32,864 bases of DNA from Actinomycetota bacterium (GTDB lineage: Bacteria > Actinomycetota > Acidimicrobiia > Acidimicrobiales > Ilumatobacteraceae): NCBI GenBank assembly GCA_009927375.1, contig RFNE01000201.1:1-32864 (forward strand). The letters are read 5' to 3'. Each line of letters begins with the position of its first letter. Positions within the stretch are counted from its first letter, which is position 1. The notes under the pieces are model-generated. The model saw nothing but the letters and a program-made list of their open reading frames with translations, made no database searches and was not told the origin of the DNA. The position numbers and the translations under genes are program-made. Positions 1 to 9,711 of this stretch are shown in pieces.

Positions 1-1307
1 GAACCAAGCGTGATTGACGACGAGGTTCGAATAGCCCTCACTGCTGTCAGTAGCTCACATGCGACGACGGTCTCCACGGCATCAAGGATCTCATGCGTTG
101 CGGCAACTGAGCGTGCGGCGAACGATGCGTGATCCTCTGTTCCGATCGAAATCGTCGTGGTGTGGCGTGAGGAGGGGTCGGCGAGTGTTCGAACGGTTTC
201 GAGTGCAGATGCAGCGCAATACTCGAGCACCATCACCCCAGAGCTTCCCGAAGGACCGACGGCGAGGAAGCGTTCCAGATCCGTATATGCGGGGTCATTG
301 AGCTTGACGATGCGTGCGACGGACGAAGACATCCACTGACAGAGTGCCAAGCGCAACGTGTCGAAGGCGAGCCCCACACTCGTGAGATTGAATGCCCCGT
401 GATGCCACACCGCGCCGTGGGCAAAACGCGGATTCTCTGCGCGCGCATCGATAGCGCGATTGGTTTCGTCCTTGGCATGCCACAGCGACTCAATGAGTGG
501 TCCAAAGACGAACGGCATCACTCGATACGCAAGCGGATCCTGCGTCCGCGCTTGGACGTAGTCCGTGCCATCAAGGAGTCTGCGAATCACCGTCATGCAC
601 TCAGCGACACCATCCGATGGTCGCGTTCCCTGAGCGACTTCTGACCATTGCTGACGATTCGCTCGAATCGGAACGGTGCTCAACGTTGCCGCAACCAGAC
701 TTGCTCGTACGACCGCTTCCAGTCGATGTAGCGCATGAGCACCGAGACCGAGCGTCGGTGCGCTCGAGCTCATGAACGAAAGCGCGGCGCTCGCGTCAAC
801 GTCCTCGATGAACTTTTGCATCGTGCCATCCGACCATTGGCGTTCCCCGACGAGGCACGTGGCCAGCTCACCGAGAACAGTGATGTCACCGGTGCCGAGT
901 CCACCGAATTCGCGAAATGCAGACGTCTTGTTTGCGATCAGGGCATCAACGAGCGCGCGCACGACATCGACCCGAATCCCTGAGCCGGGTTGAGCGAGCT
1001 GATGTGCTCGTACGACCATCGCGGCGCGCGCAATTTCGTCGGAATACGGTGCGCCACCGCCTGCGGCATGCGACCGGATGAGACGCATGCCGTGACCACC
1101 ATCTGAATCATCTGCAGCGACGTTTCGATTCGCACCGACCCCCGTCGTTCGTCCGTAGGCGACGTTGTTGACGCTTGCGGCGACAGATTCATCGTGACTT
1201 CGCTGCAGCGACTGTTGAACGTCCGACGGAAGCGAAAGTTCCTCGGTCGCCGTACTCAGTTCGACGACTCGTTGGATGTCGAGTGGATCGGTCCCGAAGC
1301 GGTGCAT
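1..1307 (-). CDS. Aromatic amino acid lyase (HAL/PAL superfamily) homologue with altered MIO motif, 3' end cut by window
   Basis: Reading leftwards from an ATG at 1307, the frame stays open to base 1, giving 435 residues of a protein whose family is usually about 500 long. The fold signature of histidine and phenylalanine ammonia-lyases is clear: YGRTTGVG at about 49-56 matches the catalytic-Tyr loop YGxNTGFG, IRSHAAGGGAP follows, then QDPLAYRVMPFVFG, ATxNP-like ENPRFAHG, and late in the protein EYCAASALE and GTEDHASFAAR, the counterpart of the family's QEDHVS block. The block that normally reads GSVGASGDLAPL and forms the MIO prosthetic group reads GGLGTGDITVL here (residues 135-145), one residue shorter and without Ala-Ser-Gly. 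Classical MIO-dependent ammonia elimination is therefore doubtful. The gene starts four bases after the acyltransferase stop, so it probably shares that operon. Family membership is well supported; the reaction is unknown. It should not be labelled hutH without further evidence. Confidence 0.85.
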   Translation of the reverse strand, partial: MHRFGTDPLDIQRVVELSTATEELSLPSDVQQSLQRSHDESVAASVNNVAYGRTTGVGANRNVAADDSDGGHGMRLIRSHAAGGGAPYSDEIARAAMVVRAHQLAQPGSGIRVDVVRALVDALIANKTSAFREFGGLGTGDITVLGELATCLVGERQWSDGTMQKFIEDVDASAALSFMSSSAPTLGLGAHALHRLEAVVRASLVAATLSTVPIRANRQQWSEVAQGTRPSDGVAECMTVIRRLLDGTDYVQARTQDPLAYRVMPFVFGPLIESLWHAKDETNRAIDARAENPRFAHGAVWHHGAFNLTSVGLAFDTLRLALCQWMSSSVARIVKLNDPAYTDLERFLAVGPSGSSGVMVLEYCAASALETVRTLADPSSRHTTTISIGTEDHASFAARSVAATHEILDAVETVVACELLTAVRAIRTSSSITLG

Positions 1308-1311
1308 GGCG

Positions 1312-3303
1312 TTACTTTCGACTTCTCACTGGAATGGCTAGCAGATCATCTGCGATGGTCTCAAGAATGAGTTTTGCGCCGGGTTTGTAGACGTGGACTC
1401 CGTCCCATCGATACGAAAGACTTGAGGAGATCTTGGCGCTGTTGCACCACTCTCTTGGACCCTCGATGAAATACACCTGAGACGGGTACTCATCGACAAC
1501 GTTCTTGATCAGTTCATTGAGGTGCCCCGTGCGAAGGTCGTCACCACGCTCCTTCAACGCAGGAACGGGTCCACCCTTCGAGTCGACCGGGCGCATGCAT
1601 GGAATCTCAAGGACGGCCACCGCGGTCTTCGTCGCCAAGAGGGCGTCGATCCCCTTGCGTAATTGGCAGTGAACAACGTGTCGGCTGGAACCGTGTCGAG
1701 TTTGAACCTGAGTTTCCCGACTTCGATGTCCAGGACCTCCCATGCACCGATCACGACGAGTGCGACATCAGCCCGAGCGGTCGTGGCGGACTTCGCCCAC
1801 TTGGTTTCAAATCCGACGCAATTGGCGAAGTTCCGTCGGAATCGATCGTTCTTCCCACCCACACCGACACCTCGGTCGTACACGCCGCAACCGTCGATGG
1901 ACCCGTCGGCAAGATCGAACGTCTCTTCGATTCCATCCGGCCGATTCACATACAGCGAGTGCGCCTGTGAATCGCCGACGATGACCACTCGTCGCGGTAA
2001 CTTCGCCAGCGTCGTCGACGTCGTCGACACACCGGGCACGGTGGTCGGTGGGATTGTCGACGGAGCAACGAACACGACGTCGGAATTCCCCTGGTCGAGA
2101 GACACGTCGCGGCTTGAATTCCGGTGAGCTGCACGCTCGATCCGATCACGACCGCTGCAAGAACAGCGGCGATGCCGACGGACATGCGACGCTGCATTCG
2201 GGACAAGTTAGGCCACGCACTCCTCAACTTGCCAGCCGCCCCAGCACGGACTGGAAGTTCGACATACCTATAGGTCACCTCGTTGAGGAGAACCGTCACA
2301 ACTGCTGCAAGAGCGAGTTGACGGACCGACTCTCGTGCATTGAGCACGACGAAGGTCGGCCAGTGCCACAGATACAAGCCATACGAACGCTTGCCGATCG
2401 CAACGAGTAGTGGGAGCGACAATGCCTCACCGACAGTCCTGGACTTCGGCGGATCACCGCCATGATCAACACCACGGTTGCGATCGACGTCGCTGCGAGA
2501 CCGCCTCGATAGAGGGCTTCGTCCTCGACGTGCATCGTCGCCATCAGAAATCCGATCAGCGTGAGTGCACCGAGAGCGAAGATGGTCATCGCAAAGTTGG
2601 CGACTCGATGTGCGCGCGACTGGTGTTCCCGCGGGGACCACAGGAGTGCGAGGGCCGCCCCGGCAAGGATCCCCGACGACCGCGTGTGGGTACCGAGATA
2701 CAGCAGATTGGTTCGAGCCTCGTCGTCGAGAACGAACGCAAACGCGGTCAGGATCATCACGATGAGCGACAAGACGGCCGCTGTTATCCCCAGGGGGAAT
2801 CGCCGCACGTTCTTTCGACCGATGCACGCGACGAAAACGAGTGGCCAGAGGAGATACCACTGCTCCTCGACCGCCAGCGACCACAAGTGACGAAGCACGG
2901 GAAGCGAGCCCGTGCCGAAGTACGGAACGTCGACCCCGAAGATCTGCCACCAGTTCGAGACGTAGAACAAACTTGGAATCACGTCGCGACGGAACTCTGG
3001 TGCAGCATCGGTCCACACGAACGTCACTGCGACGAGGGTGACCGTCAGCATCGTCAGCAATGCAGGCATGAGTCGTCGGAACCTGCGAAGCCAGAACCCG
3101 CGAAGCGAGACTCGGCCCTTCGATATCCGTTCCTCGAGCATCAAGGTCGTGATGAGGAACCCGCTGATGACGAAGAAGATCTCGACACCGAGGAATCCGC
3201 CAGGGATGAACGTCGCCCCCGCGTGATACGCGATGACGGCACACACACTGAGTGCGCGGAGCCCATCGAGTGCGGGCACGTAGCCGAGAGATCGTGTGCT
3301 CAT
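1312..3303 (-). pseudogene. OafA/YrhL-type acyltransferase with C-terminal SGNH domain, broken by three frameshifts
   Basis: One protein is spread over three reading frames in four pieces. The N-terminal piece (ATG at 3303) is a membrane acyltransferase-3 domain: LDGLRALSVCAVIAYH with the catalytic-type His, then FFVISGFLI, RRFRRLMPAL and HLWSLAVEEQWYLLWP. A second piece carries SYGLYLWHWP and RYVELPVR, the usual end of that domain. A third has a Ser/Thr/Pro-rich linker followed by VVIVGDSQAHS, the SGNH block I. The fourth ends in RWDGVHVYKPGAKLI, the Asp-x-x-His block. Frame changes fall at about 2425-2445, 2095-2135 and 1650-1660, and each is repaired by adding one base. With three added bases the gene is 665 codons. 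The family O-acetylates surface polysaccharide or wall sugars. The start overlaps the MFS stop (ATGA). It may be intact in the organism if the breaks are sequencing errors. Confidence 0.8.
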
Positions 3304-4454
3304 TGACGGCTAGTTGTCAGCTGCCACGACGCAACGATCGCAATCAGGAACACGAGCGCTCCGAGCGAATACGGTGCGCCGATTCCAACTCGATCGAACG
3401 ACAGTCCAGCAAGCGGTGGCCCAATGACTCGTGCAAGCGCGCCTGCGGACTGTTGGAACCCGAGGACCTCGCCGCGTTGATCGGCTGGAGCAGAATTCGC
3501 GACGAGGGTCGTCAATGAAGGGTTGCTCACACCACTGCCGATGACAATCAAGGCGAGTGCAACGAAAAGCACCACCCACACTGACGCGCCACCCAGCACC
3601 CCGAGTCCACACGCCACGAGAACGAGTCCGCTTTGTAGCAATCGTGTGCTCCCGAATCGCTTGGTGAGTGGACCGATCAGCATCCCCTGCACGAGCGACA
3701 TTGCCAAACCGATTGCGAAAAAGACCGCCGCAGTTGAGCCTTCGGTGAGGTCGAAGCGTGCGCCTCCGAACAGCGAGAACGTCGCCTCAAATCCGGCGAA
3801 TGGAAGCGCAGAGAAGAATCCGATCACGATGAATCGATTCACTTGACGCACGCGGCGCGAAGGCGATCGTGGCTGCCTCACCGTCGTGGACGTCTCGGGC
3901 AGACGTATGACAGCGGCGATCGCGTTTGCTGCGGCAAGACCGGAAGCGACGAAGAACGGTACGTGGGGCCCACCGAGTGCTGCAAGACCACCGAGCGCGG
4001 GTCCAACCACGAACCCCACTCCAAAGGCCATCCCGAGTAGTCCAAGCATGCGTGCACGCTGTTCTGGCTTGCCGAGATCGACGACCGCGCTCTGCGCGAC
4101 GGCGATGCTCGCTCCCGACGCACCATCGATGATGCGACCGACGAAGAGCACCCACAGGGCTCCGGCGATGCCGGTGACGAAACTTCCGACCGCCGTTCCG
4201 ATGAGAGAAACAATGATGACTGGCTTGCGGCCGACTCGATCGGAAAGTCGACCAAGCATGGGTGCGCAGATCATCTGTGCGAGCGAGAACGACGCAAACA
4301 GCAGACCGACTTGAAGCCCACTCGCTCCGAATCGGTCGGCGTAACGACCCAAGATCGGAGCCACGATTCCGAACCCGACCATGTCGAGCGCGACAGTCGA
4401 CCAGATGACCCAGAATCCGCGGGGCAACGGCTCCCGCTCGGTGGTCGTCGTCAT
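3300..4454 (-). CDS. Major facilitator superfamily drug-efflux-type transporter
   Basis: This 384-residue integral membrane protein belongs to the MFS, closest in style to the TetA/multidrug H+ antiporters. About twelve hydrophobic segments alternate with short charged loops. The loop after segment 2 carries GRLSDRVGRKPVII, the MFS motif A, and RIIDGASGASIAVAQSAVVD fits segment 4 to 5 of the DHA1 antiporter group. A second motif-A-like loop, GPLTKRFGSTR, lies in the C-terminal half. Two ATGs are possible. The one at 4454 was chosen because AAAGGG lies at a normal distance before it, whereas the ATG at 4460 directly abuts that purine stretch. The stop overlaps the next gene's ATG, and cysS lies upstream on the same strand with a 15-base gap. 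The substrate cannot be read from sequence. Confidence 0.85.
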   Translation of the reverse strand: MTTTTEREPLPRGFWVIWSTVALDMVGFGIVAPILGRYADRFGASGLQVGLLFASFSLAQMICAPMLGRLSDRVGRKPVIIVSLIGTAVGSFVTGIAGALWVLFVGRIIDGASGASIAVAQSAVVDLGKPEQRARMLGLLGMAFGVGFVVGPALGGLAALGGPHVPFFVASGLAAANAIAAVIRLPETSTTVRQPRSPSRRVRQVNRFIVIGFFSALPFAGFEATFSLFGGARFDLTEGSTAAVFFAIGLAMSLVQGMLIGPLTKRFGSTRLLQSGLVLVACGLGVLGGASVWVVLFVALALIVIGSGVSNPSLTTLVANSAPADQRGEVLGFQQSAGALARVIGPPLAGLSFDRVGIGAPYSLGALVFLIAIVASWQLTTSRQ

Positions 4455-4469
4455 CGACATCCCTTTGTG

Positions 4470-5840
4470 TTACGCGCGACGCACGCGAGTGCCGTCCTTG
4501 GTGGTTTCCACCACGTAGCCGGCCGATTGCAACTCACCACGAATCCGATCGGCTGCGGCAAAGTCTTTCGCGGCGCGGGCCGCATCCAACTGCCGGGCAA
4601 GATCGGCAGCAGAATCCTCAACGTCGCTTCCCGCTTGCAGGTCGAGTCCGAGTGCAGAACACATGGTCATCACTGCTGCTGCGAGTGATGCGGCGAGCGC
4701 GCGGTCACCTGAGTCAACAGCAGCGTTGGCACGTCGAACCGTGTCGAAGATCAGTGCGGTCGCACCAGGTGTGTCGAGATCGTCATCCATGACGCGTCGG
4801 AACGAAGTGAGGACGTCACCGTCGGCCGTGGCCACACCGAGCGCGGCCAGTCGGGACGCGAACGCATCGAGACCCGCGAGCGACTTCACCGACGCATCGA
4901 TGTTGTCTTGGCCAACCTTCACCGGCGACCGGTAGTGCGTCTGCAGGAGCAACATGCGATAGGCGCGCGGGTCGTAGTGCTCGATCAAGTCGAGGAGATT
5001 CGTGACGTTGCCCAAGCTCTTCGACATCTTTTCGCCCTCGGCATCGACGACGAAGCCGTTGTGCATCCAATGCTGCGCGAAGGTCTTACCGAGTGCGACC
5101 GCTTGTGCGCGCTCATTCTCGTGATGCGGAAAACGCAGGTCGGCACCACCGCAGTGCAAGTCGAAGGATTCACCCAGTAACTCGAGACTCATGACGACGC
5201 ATTCGCTGTGCCACCCAGGTCGACCCTCTCCCCACGGCGACGGCCAACTCGGTTCACCGGGCTTCGAGAACTTCCACAACGCGAAGTCTGCGGGTGTTCG
5301 CTTCTCTGCGGCACCGAGCACCTCGCGATCACCACCACCGCTCAGCATGTCTTCCAAGCTCTGATGGGCAAGGAGGCCGTAGTCGGGCACTGCGTTGACG
5401 TCGAGATACACACCATCCGACGTCGCATATGCAGCATTCCTGGACATCAAGGTGCCGATCATCTCCACCATCTGGGTGACGTACTCGGTCGCGTGCGGTA
5501 CGTCGGTCGGGCGCAACACGTTCAATTTGCGCATTGCCGTGAACCAAACGTCCTCACACTTGTGAGTGATGTCCTCCCACGGGCGACCTTCGCGATTGGC
5601 GCGGTCGATGATCTTGTCGTCGATGTCGGTGATGTTCGACACGAGCCGAACGGTGAGCCCACTCCACTCCAGGTAACGGCGAAGGATGTCGTAGACGAGG
5701 GTGGCTCGACCGTGACCGAGGTGCGGAGGGCCGTAGACCGTTGGTCCGCAGAGGTAGATCCCGATCTTTCCGGGCTCGCGTAAGTGGACCTCGCGCACCT
5801 CGCGCGTCGCAGTGTCGTAGAGGTGCAGCATTTCCGTCAT
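4470..5840 (-). CDS. cysS: Cysteinyl-tRNA synthetase
   Basis: This class I synthetase activates cysteine with ATP and charges tRNA-Cys in the cytosol. The 456 residues match the usual 450-480. A zinc-ligand Cys lies in IYLCGPTVYG (Cys31), followed by HLGH at 40-43 as the HIGH signature. GWHSECVVM and CGGADLRFPHHENE supply the remaining zinc-site residues, and GEKMSKSLGN is the KMSKS loop. The paralogous mycothiol ligase MshC shares this core but lacks the C-terminal helical domain. The tail here (AAKDFAAADRIRGEL and TKDGTRVRR) is the CysS anticodon-stem domain, so CysS is preferred. The start at 5840 gives MTEMLHLYD; a second ATG at 5831 is possible. It is divergent from valS with a 56-base gap and is followed by the MFS gene. 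Confidence 0.96.
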   Translation of the reverse strand: MTEMLHLYDTATREVREVHLREPGKIGIYLCGPTVYGPPHLGHGRATLVYDILRRYLEWSGLTVRLVSNITDIDDKIIDRANREGRPWEDITHKCEDVWFTAMRKLNVLRPTDVPHATEYVTQMVEMIGTLMSRNAAYATSDGVYLDVNAVPDYGLLAHQSLEDMLSGGGDREVLGAAEKRTPADFALWKFSKPGEPSWPSPWGEGRPGWHSECVVMSLELLGESFDLHCGGADLRFPHHENERAQAVALGKTFAQHWMHNGFVVDAEGEKMSKSLGNVTNLLDLIEHYDPRAYRMLLLQTHYRSPVKVGQDNIDASVKSLAGLDAFASRLAALGVATADGDVLTSFRRVMDDDLDTPGATALIFDTVRRANAAVDSGDRALAASLAAAVMTMCSALGLDLQAGSDVEDSAADLARQLDAARAAKDFAAADRIRGELQSAGYVVETTKDGTRVRRA

Positions 5841-5896
5841 TCTAAAGGCGCATCCACACGCCAAGCCCTGCGCAAGCCCAATACAGTTGATCCGCG

Positions 5897-8458
5897 ATGA
5901 ACGTCCCCGAAAAGCCGACGCTGGAGGATCTCGAGCCTCGCCTCATGCAGCGCTGGGAAGCCGAGGGCGTCTACCGATTCGACCGCTCCGCCACCCGCGA
6001 CTCCGTCTTTGCAGTCGACACTCCTCCGCCGACGGTGTCCGGCTCTCTGCACATGGGCCACGTCTTCAGCTACACCCACACCGACACGCTCGCTCGCTTC
6101 TGGCGCATGTGTGGCAAGAGCGTCTTCTATCCGATGGGCTGGGACGACAATGGTCTCCCGACCGAACGTCGCGTACAGAACTACTTCGGCGTCTCGTGTG
6201 ATCCGTCCATCGCATACGACCCGAACTTCACACCACCATTCCGTGGTGACGTCCCGAAAGATCACCGCGCAGTGGCGATCTCGAGGCCGAATTTCATTGC
6301 GCTGTGCGAAGAACTCACCCACCAAGACGAAAAGGTGTTCGAGGATCTGTTCCGCCGACTCGGGTTGTCCGTCGACTGGTCGCTTCTGTATTCCACGATC
6401 AGTGACCATGCTCGCAAGACGAGTCAGGCGGCATTCCTTCGCAACTTGAGTCGCGGTGAGGCGTATGCGCAAGAAGCTCCGACATTGTGGGATGTCGACT
6501 TCGGCACCGCCGTCGCACAGGCAGAGCTCGAGGACCGTGAACGGCCGGGCGCGTACCACTCGATTGCGTTTTCTCGCAGCGATGGTTCAGGTGACGTGAT
6601 GATTGCAACCACTCGACCCGAACTCATTCCCTCGTGCGTCGCGCTCGTCGCGCATCCCGATGACCCCCGATATCAGCCGCTCTTCGGCAAAACCGTCAAG
6701 ACCCCGCTCTTCGGTGTCGAAGTTCCAGTGTGTGCTCACGAACTTGCACAGATCGACAAAGGAACCGGCATCGCCATGATCTGCACGTTCGGTGACCTCA
6801 CCGACGTCATCTGGTGGCGCGAACTCCAACTGCCAACGCGTGCGGTGATCGGTCGTGATGGAAGATTGGTGAAAGACACACCGGAGTGGATCACGACGAG
6901 CGCGGGCAAGGATGCTTACGCAGTGCTCGCGGGGCTCAAGGTGAATCAGGCGCAACAGAAGATCGTCGAACAACTCCGTGCCTCGGGAGAGATGCACGGC
7001 GAACCGGAAAAGATCATGCACCCGGTCAAGTTCTACGAAAAGGGTGACCGACCACTCGAGATCGTCACTTCACGCCAGTGGTACATCCGCAACGGCGGTC
7101 GCGACGAGAGCCTTCGCGCAGCACTCTTGTGCCGCGGCGGTGAGCTCGCATGGCACCCCGACTTCATGCAACACCGCTATTCGAATTGGGTCGAGGGATT
7201 GAATGGTGACTGGCTGATCTCGCGCCAGCGCTACTTCGGGGTGCCGCTCCCCCTCTGGTATCCACTCGACGCAAACGGCGAGCCGAACTTCGACAAGCCG
7301 TTGGTTCCAAACGAGTCGCAATTGCCGATCGATCCGAGCACCGACGTCCCGTCCGGCTTCACGGAGGGTCAGCGTGGTCAGGCCAACGGATTCGTCGGCG
7401 AGTCAGACGTCATGGATACATGGGCAACCTCGTCGCTCACGCCACAGATTGCTGGTCGCTGGATCGAAGACCCAGACCTTTTCGGTCGCATGTTCCCGAT
7501 GGACGTCCGACCACAAGGTCACGACATCATTCGCACCTGGTTGTTCGCCACCACGGTTCGCAGTCACTTCGAACACGACGTGATGCCGTGGCGCAATGCA
7601 GCGCTTTCTGGATGGATCCTTGATCCCGACCGCAAGAAGATGTCGAAGTCCAAGGGCAACGTCGTGACACCGATCGATCTCTTCGACCAATACGGCAGCG
7701 ACGCGGTTCGCTACTGGGCGGCAAGTGCTCGACCAGGAGTCGACACCGCCTTCAGCGAGGACCAAATGAAGGTGGGACGCAAACTTGCCACCAAGTTGCT
7801 CAATGTCACCAAGTTCGCGCTTGGAATCGGAGACGTTGACCCATCAGTCGCGCCGTCACACGCGATCGACGTTGCGATGTTGGCGCGTCTCGCCGAGGTC
7901 GTCGACGACGCAACGCGCGCGTTCGAGGGTTTCGACTATGCCCGCGCGCTCGAACGCACCGAGTCATTCTTCTGGTGGTTCTGCGACGACTACGTCGAGC
8001 TCGTCAAGACCCGTGGTTACACCGAAGGTCCGGATGCGGCGTCCGCTCGCGCCGCACTTCGTCGAGCCCTGAGCACCCTGCAGCGACTGCTCGCCCCACA
8101 CATCCCGTTTGCAACCGAAGAAGTGTGGTCGTGGTGGCAGAACGGCTCGATTCACACATCCACGTGGCCGACGCGAGGTGATCTTCTCGACGGAACATCA
8201 ACCGTCAGCGACCACAATGCGCATTTGGATGCAGTGTGTGCGGTGCTCGCAGTGATCCGCCGAACGAAGACCGAGGCTAAGGTCTCGCAACGCGCAGAAG
8301 TCGAGCATGTCTCGGTCTCCGCAACGAAAGTACAAATCGACGCCATCGAGAAGTCGCTCGAGGATCTTCGCAATGCAGGAGCGATCGCGAACATCGAGTT
8401 CCGCGTTCACGATGATGCGGTGATTACCGCAAACGTTCGTCTCGTCGAATCTGCCTAA
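5897..8458 (+). CDS. valS: Valyl-tRNA synthetase
   Basis: This class Ia synthetase charges tRNA-Val and edits misactivated threonine. It has 853 residues. LHMGH at 51-55 is the HIGH signature, preceded by TPPPTVSGS, the usual ValRS lead-in. GWDDNGLPTERRVQNYFGV corresponds to the catalytic-core stretch of the actinobacterial ValRS subgroup. MIATTRPELIPSC in the CP1 insertion is the editing-domain motif, and KKMSKSKGNVVTP at about residue 580 is the KMSKS loop. The C-terminal third is the helical anticodon-binding domain. The usual C-terminal coiled-coil arm is short or missing, which is common in this subgroup. It begins a plus-strand run, with the LCP gene starting 26 bases after its stop. 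Confidence 0.95.
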   Translation: MNVPEKPTLEDLEPRLMQRWEAEGVYRFDRSATRDSVFAVDTPPPTVSGSLHMGHVFSYTHTDTLARFWRMCGKSVFYPMGWDDNGLPTERRVQNYFGVSCDPSIAYDPNFTPPFRGDVPKDHRAVAISRPNFIALCEELTHQDEKVFEDLFRRLGLSVDWSLLYSTISDHARKTSQAAFLRNLSRGEAYAQEAPTLWDVDFGTAVAQAELEDRERPGAYHSIAFSRSDGSGDVMIATTRPELIPSCVALVAHPDDPRYQPLFGKTVKTPLFGVEVPVCAHELAQIDKGTGIAMICTFGDLTDVIWWRELQLPTRAVIGRDGRLVKDTPEWITTSAGKDAYAVLAGLKVNQAQQKIVEQLRASGEMHGEPEKIMHPVKFYEKGDRPLEIVTSRQWYIRNGGRDESLRAALLCRGGELAWHPDFMQHRYSNWVEGLNGDWLISRQRYFGVPLPLWYPLDANGEPNFDKPLVPNESQLPIDPSTDVPSGFTEGQRGQANGFVGESDVMDTWATSSLTPQIAGRWIEDPDLFGRMFPMDVRPQGHDIIRTWLFATTVRSHFEHDVMPWRNAALSGWILDPDRKKMSKSKGNVVTPIDLFDQYGSDAVRYWAASARPGVDTAFSEDQMKVGRKLATKLLNVTKFALGIGDVDPSVAPSHAIDVAMLARLAEVVDDATRAFEGFDYARALERTESFFWWFCDDYVELVKTRGYTEGPDAASARAALRRALSTLQRLLAPHIPFATEEVWSWWQNGSIHTSTWPTRGDLLDGTSTVSDHNAHLDAVCAVLAVIRRTKTEAKVSQRAEVEHVSVSATKVQIDAIEKSLEDLRNAGAIANIEFRVHDDAVITANVRLVESA

Positions 8459-8484
8459 GCAACGCCCACTACGCTGAGACAACG

Positions 8485-9711
8485 ATGAGATCGTCTCGGC
8501 GTCCGTGGTCGCACTTTGCCATTCTCGCCTTCAACATCGGCATCGCAGGCCTGCTCGTCGTCGTTGGTGTCGGCATGCTGTGGGCAGGTCAGCGCTTGAG
8601 CACGCGTCAGGTAGTGAGCATCGGACGTGACCAAAACGCGACACCGGTAGACGACGCCAACATCACTCCGTCAGAGGAATGGAACCTCACGGAGGGCGAT
8701 CTCCAGGCGAAGAACTTCCTGCTCACCGGGTCGGACAACGGAGGTTGCGTCGACCCAGACTCCCCATACGCGGGCGCATTCGGCGACCGAACGAGCTTTG
8801 GTGAGCGAAGCGACACGATCATGATCATTCGCGTCAATCCACTCGACAACCAAGCGGCCTTCCTTTCGTTTCCCCGTGACCTTTGGGTCAAGATCGCTGG
8901 GTCGACGCGATCGAACCGCATCAACACGGCCTTCGAAAGAAAGAATCCGAATCGCCTCATCAACACCATCTACGAGAACTTCGGCATCCCAATCGACCAT
9001 TACGTCAACATCGACTTCTGCGCCTTCAAGGAAATCGTTGATGCGGTGGGTGGCGTGAGCGTGCCCTTCGCATACGAGACTCGCGATCAGAAGACAGGGT
9101 TGTATGTTCCGCGAGCAATGTGCTTCCAGTTTTCCGGCGACCACGCACTCGCCTACGTGCGGTCACGATCCGGCTATTCGTACTTCGACCCCGCCAAGGG
9201 ATCGTGGGTCAAGGACGGCACGTCGGATCTCGGTCGCATCAGCAGACAACAAGACTTCATCCGCCGCGCGATGCAACGCGCGCTCGACAAGGGCTCGAGT
9301 AGCCCTCGAGTCGCCAACGAACTCTTGAACACCGGGTTGCGTAACGTCATCACCGACGACCAACTTTCCGCACTCTCCATGCTCCAATTGGCGCAGGCGA
9401 TGCGCAACATCAATACCTCCAAGATTCCCTCGTACACGATCAGCAGTGCGGGTCAAATGATCGGCGAAGAAGCAGTTCTCATCCCGAAGATTCAAAACGA
9501 CACCATGCGCCAGGTCCTCGCGCTGTTCCAAGGCAAGGCGAGCTTCGGCACGTCGAGCGCAGGCGATGAGGGAGCGCTTGCCCCAAATGCGATCTCCCTG
9601 CGCGCATTCACGACTCGCTCCTCCGCGTCACCGTCGACAACAGTTCCCGCGGTTGCGCCGGAACAAGACACGCTCGGGATCGTGCCCCCAGACGATCCGT
9701 CCTGCCGCTAG
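8485..9711 (+). CDS. LytR-CpsA-Psr (LCP) family cell-wall protein
   Basis: LCP proteins move undecaprenyl-linked glycopolymers onto peptidoglycan outside the membrane. In actinobacteria they attach arabinogalactan or similar polymers. The 408-residue protein has a basic N-terminus, one transmembrane helix at about 12-34, then an extracellular LCP domain: LLTGSDNGG, RSDTIMIIRVNP, AFLSFPRDLWVKI with the pyrophosphate-binding Arg, RINTAFE, HYVNIDFCAFKEIVDAVGGV and ALAYVRSRS. The C-terminal 60 residues are Ser/Thr/Pro-rich and look disordered. Three or four Cys occur in the external domain and could form disulfides. It lies 26 bases after valS, without an obvious functional link. Its stop overlaps the stop of the convergent VWA gene. 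Confidence 0.92.
   Translation: MRSSRRPWSHFAILAFNIGIAGLLVVVGVGMLWAGQRLSTRQVVSIGRDQNATPVDDANITPSEEWNLTEGDLQAKNFLLTGSDNGGCVDPDSPYAGAFGDRTSFGERSDTIMIIRVNPLDNQAAFLSFPRDLWVKIAGSTRSNRINTAFERKNPNRLINTIYENFGIPIDHYVNIDFCAFKEIVDAVGGVSVPFAYETRDQKTGLYVPRAMCFQFSGDHALAYVRSRSGYSYFDPAKGSWVKDGTSDLGRISRQQDFIRRAMQRALDKGSSSPRVANELLNTGLRNVITDDQLSALSMLQLAQAMRNINTSKIPSYTISSAGQMIGEEAVLIPKIQNDTMRQVLALFQGKASFGTSSAGDEGALAPNAISLRAFTTRSSASPSTTVPAVAPEQDTLGIVPPDDPSCR

Noticed and set aside
1..1307. Calling the first gene hutH
   Set aside because: The MIO triad is missing and there are no histidine-degradation neighbours, so only superfamily membership is claimed.
1946..3244. Minus-strand open frame of 432 codons read as one protein
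   Set aside because: Only its last third (from about 2440 down) is real coding, the second piece of the acyltransferase. The earlier part is an out-of-frame shadow.
2410..3306. Long plus-strand open frame of 298 codons
   Set aside because: It is antisense to the acyltransferase domain, is rich in Arg/His/Asp and has no recognisable domain. The minus strand carries the clear membrane-protein motifs.
4470..5840. Mycothiol ligase MshC instead of CysS
   Set aside because: The full C-terminal tRNA-binding domain is present, and MshC lacks it.
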